This document shows, piece by piece, positions 60,846 to 64,000 of a stretch of 64,000 nt of DNA. The translations under genes were made by a program, and so were the position numbers. Origin of the DNA: Lentzea albidocapillata subsp. violacea (lineage in GTDB: Bacteria; Actinomycetota; Actinomycetes; Mycobacteriales; Pseudonocardiaceae); assembly GCF_900100275.1 (NCBI RefSeq), contig NZ_FNET01000004.1, forward strand, positions 428,692 through 492,691. The letters run 5' to 3'. The notes beneath the pieces were generated by a model, which was not told where the DNA came from, searched no databases, and saw nothing but the letters and a program-made list of their open reading frames with translations. Numbering within the stretch: position 1 is the stretch's first letter; the number at the start of each line of letters is the position of its first letter.

Positions 60846-61177
60846 CCAGCACCGGCTGCTTCCAGGCCCGCACCAGCCACGGCAGGATCCTGGGCAATCG
60901 GTCGGCCACGATGTCGTGCAGCACCAGCACGATCCGGCCGGTGCTGCACGGGCCCGGCGTCGAGCCACACGAGGTGCATCAGGACGCCGGTCCCCAGGTC
61001 GAGCCCCGCCTCCGCCTCCGCGAGGGCCGCGGGGGTGGCGGCGGCGGGATCCGCGACCTCGTGGTGCGCGAAGCCGGAACGACACAGCTCAGGATGCAGT
61101 TCCACCAGGGACTCCATGGCGGCGGCCAGACGTCCCACGCCCAGCCCTGCCCGAACCTGCACCGTAATGGCTCTCAC
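60838..61177 (-). pseudogene. Frameshifted condensation-domain-like fragment behind an iron box
   Basis: Starting at GTG 61177 the frame reads VRAITVQVRAGLGVG, then MESLVELHPELCRSGF and LDLGTGVLMHLVWLDAGP, which resemble the middle of an NRPS condensation domain. About 75 codons in, a one-base shift near 60950 is needed to continue as GRIVLVLHDIVADRLPRIL, matching the HHxxxDG region in degenerate form, and to reach a stop at 60838. Without the shift the frame runs antisense into the methyltransferase gene. The 340-nt span is not a multiple of three. Either a small remnant gene or a sequencing indel in a GGGCCCG run. Confidence 0.55.
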
Positions 61178-61193
61178 GTTAGGAGAGCCTAAC
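61178..61193. promoter_or_regulatory. IdeR/DmdR-type iron box
   Basis: GTTAGG-N4-CCTAAC (61178-61193) is a perfect inverted repeat of the same layout as the box at 13502. It ends one base before the GTG of the condensation-like fragment and also contains the stop codon of the upstream TIGR03086 gene, so promoter, operator and stop share a few bases. Confidence 0.75.
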
Positions 61194-61755
61194 CTAGGCT
61201 CCACCCAGGATCGCGCCCACTGAGTCCCAGGACACGGTCGAGCAGAGGCGCGTTCGAGCCGACCTCCACCGCGGCTCCGAAGAGCGAGCCGTCCCGATCG
61301 TCCGGACCGATCTCCGAGACGAAGCCGTGGACGACCTGGAGCAGGTCCTCGTCGACCTCGAACGGCTGCCCGGTCGCCTTCGCGAGATCCCAGCCGTGCA
61401 GCACGATCTCGTCCAGCGCCACGGCTGCCGCGACCTCGCCGGGCAGGTCGACGCCACCCGCGCGGGTCATGCCCTCCCAGGCCTCCGGCGCACGCCAGGC
61501 CGTCGCGAGCTCGGCCAGCCGTCGCGGGATCGACTCGCGGAAGTCGAGCGGCAGCCGGGACGCGTCGCCGGAGGCCGCGCCCTCCAGCGGGGTCTTCAGC
61601 GCCGCCATCGTGAACGCGACCGACAGGCCGCCGACGTGGTCGAGCAGGTCGCCGACCGTGTAGCTCGGGCACGGGGTCGGCGCCAACAGGTCGCCGTCCG
61701 TCACGTTGCGCACCAGACCCGCGAGCCGGTCCGCCGCAGGAGTCAGATCGAACAT
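61189..61755 (-). CDS. TIGR03086-type MDMPI-like protein
   Basis: A 188-residue protein of the mycothiol-dependent maleylpyruvate isomerase/DinB superfamily, TIGR03086 type. Family features are CPSYTVGDLLDHVGGL, carrying the first metal histidine, and VLHGWDLAKATGQP, carrying the H-x2-D-type ligand. ATG 61755 overlaps the stop of the previous gene as TGATG. The C-terminus overlaps an iron box. The substrate is unknown. Confidence 0.85.
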   Translation of the reverse strand: MFDLTPAADRLAGLVRNVTDGDLLAPTPCPSYTVGDLLDHVGGLSVAFTMAALKTPLEGAASGDASRLPLDFRESIPRRLAELATAWRAPEAWEGMTRAGGVDLPGEVAAAVALDEIVLHGWDLAKATGQPFEVDEDLLQVVHGFVSEIGPDDRDGSLFGAAVEVGSNAPLLDRVLGLSGRDPGWSLG

Positions 61756-62165
61756 CAGTAGCCGTCGCCTCCCCAGAACTGCTCTTCCAACGTGTCCGCG
61801 GTACCGGCGAGCAACTGGAGCGGGTCGGTGAACTCGTGGATGTCGAGGTCCTTGAGCGGCAGCGAGTGCCGCACCACGACGTGATCCCCCATGATCGCGA
61901 GGCCGCACGCGACGGTCGAGTTGCCGACCTCCGTCAGCACCGCCTGAAGGTCCACGTCCTTGACCAACCCGCACGGGGACGCGATCTGCACCCACTCGTG
62001 CATCTTGTCGAGCACTTCCCGGACGATGATCACGACCTGCGTGCGGTCGTCCTCGTCCTCCTCCACGTCCCCGAAGGTGAAGAGGATCCTCAGCTCCTCA
62101 CCCTCGTCGTGGATGACGTCGTACTCGGCGCGGACGTAATCCGCGAGGTCTCCCCAACTCGCCAT
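61755..62165 (-). CDS. YbjN-like / secretion-chaperone-fold protein
   Basis: A 136-residue acidic soluble protein with alternating strands and helices (LRILFTFGDVEEDED, VQIASPCGLVKDVDL, STVACGLAIMGDHVVVRHSLPL). The pattern fits the T3SS-chaperone-like YbjN/CesT fold common in actinobacteria. The function is unknown. It is coupled to the TIGR03086 gene downstream. Its first 25 codons overlap the 3' end of the DUF998 frame. Confidence 0.65.
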   Translation of the reverse strand: MASWGDLADYVRAEYDVIHDEGEELRILFTFGDVEEDEDDRTQVVIIVREVLDKMHEWVQIASPCGLVKDVDLQAVLTEVGNSTVACGLAIMGDHVVVRHSLPLKDLDIHEFTDPLQLLAGTADTLEEQFWGGDGY

Positions 62166-62797
62166 GGCGCAACCCTACTTGCCGCGACAGCCCACAGCCC
62201 TACGACGAGCACAGCGCCCACCTCGGCGATGAGCAAGATCCTTTCTATGTAGCCCAACGGGAACACGCGCCACCACCGGACGTCGGAAACCATGCCCAGC
62301 ACAATGGCGTACAAGATCGGCATGAATGCGACAACGCTCAACAAACCGGACGCCATCGTCCACCTCGCGTGCTTACCCCACACGTGGTCCCTGAGCCACG
62401 GGCGCGCGAGCAGGATGACGGCGATCGGCAGGCTGACGAACGCCAGCATGCTGCCGAACCGGTGAATGCTGCCGCTGAGCTCGTTGGTGCCCATCGCCCA
62501 GTTCGTCTTCGGGAACACCACCACGAGGAACAGGCCGGCCGACCACAGCGCGAGCGCGATCGAGCCGCCGGACCACCACCGCGTCAGCCCCTTGTGCGCC
62601 AGCACGCCGAGGATCGCGAGCGACCCGGCGGCCAGCAGCAGCACGGAGACGTCGAACACCGGGCGGTAGTCGCCCAGCGCGTACTCGCTGATGGTGCGGT
62701 GCAGCGGACCCACGGTCAGGTCCAGCAGACCGACCATGGCGATCGTCGCGACGACAGCGAACGAACCGCCGATGGCGGCCAGACGAGGTATGAGCAC
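62090..62797 (-). CDS. DUF998-like membrane protein
   Basis: A 235-residue protein with about six hydrophobic helices and the family-type opening DLTVGPLHRTISEYALGDY, then FPKTNWAM and GSIHRFGSMLAF. GTG 62797 is the best start; the ATG overlapping it is out of frame. The core ends near residue 210, but the frame runs 76 nt into the next gene before a stop, so the last ~25 residues are probably not conserved. The function is unknown. Confidence 0.75.
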   Translation of the reverse strand: MLIPRLAAIGGSFAVVATIAMVGLLDLTVGPLHRTISEYALGDYRPVFDVSVLLLAAGSLAILGVLAHKGLTRWWSGGSIALALWSAGLFLVVVFPKTNWAMGTNELSGSIHRFGSMLAFVSLPIAVILLARPWLRDHVWGKHARWTMASGLLSVVAFMPILYAIVLGMVSDVRWWRVFPLGYIERILLIAEVGAVLVVGLWAVAASRVAPWRVGETSRITSAPSTTSSTTRVRS

Positions 62798-62826
62798 ATA
62801 ACGGACAACGTCCCGGCGAACGCGCG

Positions 62827-62876
62827 GGGTTCCTGGGTTCAGGAACCCGACAGGTTGCACCCAGGAACTCGACAGG
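62827..62876. repeat. Hairpin and paired direct repeats between SDR and DUF998 genes
   Basis: GGGTTCCTG (62827-62835) and CAGGAACCC (62840-62848) form a perfect 9-bp hairpin with a 4-nt loop. AGGAACCCGACAGG (62841-62854) recurs as AGGAACTCGACAGG (62863-62876), 22 bp apart start to start, which is about two helical turns. It may be a terminator for the SDR gene or an operator for DUF998. Confidence 0.6.
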
Positions 62877-62877
62877 A

Positions 62878-63606
62878 TCAGCCGAAGACGCTCCCGCACG
62901 TGATGTTGACCTGCGCTCCCGTGATCGTGCGACCCCAGTCCGAGGCCGCGAACACCGCCGCCCGCCCCACGTCCTCGAGCGTCGCCGCCCGCCCGAGCAG
63001 CGTGTCGCCGACGATGTCCTCCTCGATCGGTGCCCGATGCTCCGGCGGAACCGACTCGGGGATGCCGCCGGTCTGCAGGGTCACCACCCGGACGCCGTGC
63101 GGCCCAAGCTCGGCCGCGAGCTGGCGCCGCATCGACTCCACCGCGTCGAACGCCGCGAGCAGACCGCCCAGCTGCCACTTCCGGTGCGCCGACGCCTCAC
63201 CGGTGCCGCCGAAGAACAGGATGACGCCGGAGCGCTGCCTGATCATGTGCCGGGCGGCTGCACTCGCCGTGAGGAACTTGGACCGGACCGCCGACACGAC
63301 GGGACTGAGGTAGTCCTCGACGCTCATCTCGACCATCGGCGTGCCCTGCACGTCGTTGTCGGTGGTGACGTTGACGGAGATGTCGATCCGCTCGAACGCG
63401 GCGGCGTGCCGGTCCACCGCCTGCTCGTCCAGCGCGTCGACCACGGCGTACTCGGCGCCGAGCTCGGCGGCCCTGGCCTTGAGCGTCGCCTCCGTGCGGC
63501 CGGCCAGATGCACACTGGCGCCCGCCTCGGTGAACGCGGCGGCGATCGCGCCGCCCACGCTGCCCGCACCGCCGTAGATGACTGCGGTCTTCCCGTTGAG
63601 GTTCAT
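62878..63606 (-). CDS. Short-chain dehydrogenase/reductase
   Basis: A 242-residue SDR. The nucleotide-binding glycine motif is YGGAGSVGGAIA near residue 12. The usual catalytic Y-x3-K is not intact: the region reads GGTGEASAHRKWQLGGLLAAFDA, with neither the tyrosine nor the lysine in the expected spacing, so it may be an atypical or inactive member. The N-terminus MNLNGKTAVIYGG fixes the likely start at 63606; ATG 63621 is an alternative. No partner gene indicates the substrate. Confidence 0.75.
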   Translation of the reverse strand: MNLNGKTAVIYGGAGSVGGAIAAAFTEAGASVHLAGRTEATLKARAAELGAEYAVVDALDEQAVDRHAAAFERIDISVNVTTDNDVQGTPMVEMSVEDYLSPVVSAVRSKFLTASAAARHMIRQRSGVILFFGGTGEASAHRKWQLGGLLAAFDAVESMRRQLAAELGPHGVRVVTLQTGGIPESVPPEHRAPIEEDIVGDTLLGRAATLEDVGRAAVFAASDWGRTITGAQVNITCGSVFG

Positions 63607-63693
63607 CGGCTCGCCGGTCATGGCGTCGAGGCTAGTGGTGTGGCCCGGAACGTTGCCGGGGGAATTCGGGGTCAGACGGGTGCATCGTGGTGT

Positions 63694-63736
63694 CGCCCCC
63701 ACGTCGTCGTACTGGTTGTACGGGGGCGTGGGGGCG
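63694..63736. repeat. 10-bp inverted repeat upstream of the SDR gene
   Basis: CGCCCCCACG (63694-63703) and CGTGGGGGCG (63727-63736) pair perfectly with a 23-nt loop. It lies 88 bp before the SDR start and 60 bp before the IS end. Operator or hairpin; the role is unknown. Confidence 0.5.
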
Positions 63737-63795
63737 GCGGCGCGAGGTGCCCTGCTGAGCGTGGATTACCTCGCCGACGTTCCGGGTCGCGCCAC

Positions 63796-64000
63796 TAGTG
63801 TCCTGCGCCTGAAATCCGCCAGATAAGTCTAGTCTGGGTTGATGGCGCGGATTGGACGTCCTCCTGCTGAGGTGACGTTGACCGAGCAGGAGCGGGAGAC
63901 GCTGCAGCGGTGGGCGCGGCGGGCGAAGTCGTCGCAGGTGCTGGCGCAGCGGTGCAGGATCGTGCTGGCGTGCGCGGATGGTGTGCCGGGTAAGCAGATC
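63796..64000 (+). mobile_element. Left end of an IS630-type insertion sequence (partial)
   Basis: The element seems to begin at the TA of CACTAGTGTCC (63796-63797), the dinucleotide that IS630 elements duplicate. A possible terminal repeat GTGTCCTGCGCCTGAAATCC is followed by the transposase gene 46 bp later. The right end is outside the window. The insertion is 190 bp upstream of the SDR gene. Confidence 0.6.
63842..64000 (+). CDS. IS630-family transposase, N-terminal part
   Basis: The 53 visible codons read MARIGRPPAEVTLTEQERET, later LAQRCRIVLACADG, which is the helix-turn-helix opening of IS630-type transposases. ATG 63842 is the first start. The frame is open at the right edge, so the catalytic DDE domain is not seen. 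Intactness cannot be judged. Confidence 0.85.
   Translation, partial: MARIGRPPAEVTLTEQERETLQRWARRAKSSQVLAQRCRIVLACADGVPGKQI

Noticed and set aside
63578..63826. 82-codon plus-strand frame upstream of the IS630 element
   Set aside because: It begins antisense inside the SDR gene, has no ribosome site and no recognisable domain.

Overview
The window is GC-rich, single-chromosome-style actinobacterial DNA, with frequent GTG and TTG starts and ATGA/GTGA stop-start overlaps. Several gene blocks keep the order seen in Mycobacterium: rarA, small membrane proteins, alaS, ruvX, mltG, aroE; and GDPD-membrane protein, DUF4129, DUF4350, MoxR, DUF58, SpoIIM, RDD. Mycothiol-type DinB/MDMPI enzymes, secreted glycoside hydrolases, a DasR-type sugar regulator and IdeR/DmdR-type iron boxes point to a soil filamentous actinomycete, probably of the Pseudonocardiaceae (Lentzea/Saccharothrix type). 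This placement is inferred from gene content only.

1-6.7 kb: a PTS locus (EIIA and EIIB on the minus strand; a DasR-like GntR regulator, EIIC and HPr on the plus strand) around a near-consensus DasR site. A PAP2 phosphatase follows, then a two-component system with a GerMN-type lipoprotein. 6.7-16.1 kb: the housekeeping block aroE-mltG-ruvX-alaS-DUF6167-like-DUF948 and rarA, interrupted by two DinB-like genes and an iron-box-controlled siderophore-type N-acyltransferase. 16.2-23.4 kb: a P-loop kinase and the envelope/development cluster ending in MoxR, DUF58, SpoIIM and RDD. 23.6-26 kb: an ECF-type cobalt/nickel transporter with a fused EcfT-EcfA protein.

26.1-37.9 kb: a Tat-exported GH95-like hydrolase, a PLP decarboxylase-like enzyme, a MarR regulator, and a polyamine-utilisation-like set (glutamine-synthetase-like ligase, class III aminotransferase, aldehyde dehydrogenase, Lrp regulator) with a DUF3516 helicase in the middle. 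37.9-45.2 kb: an RpiR regulator divergent from a C45 N-acyl hydrolase and a five-gene oligopeptide-type ABC importer. 45.5-50.4 kb: a small orphan gene, then a LytTR regulator, a DUF485 protein, a sodium:solute symporter and a LytS-like kinase. 50.5-51.6 kb: a 125-bp inverted-repeat element and an apparently domesticated transposase fragment fused to a Pro/Arg/Gln-rich tail.

51.9-56.7 kb: a PptH/PptT-like pair that would remove and add phosphopantetheine, a GCS2-family ligase, and a modular GH5 cellulase. 56.8-60.8 kb: a compact overlapping operon of MoxR-type AAA+ ATPase, metallopeptidase-VWA protein, DUF3800 protein and methyltransferase, the best candidate here for an undescribed multi-gene system. 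60.8-64 kb: a frameshifted condensation-domain fragment behind an iron box, an MDMPI-like gene, a YbjN-like gene, a DUF998 membrane protein, an SDR, and the left end of an IS630-type element that runs off the window.

No rRNA, tRNA or CRISPR array was recognised.
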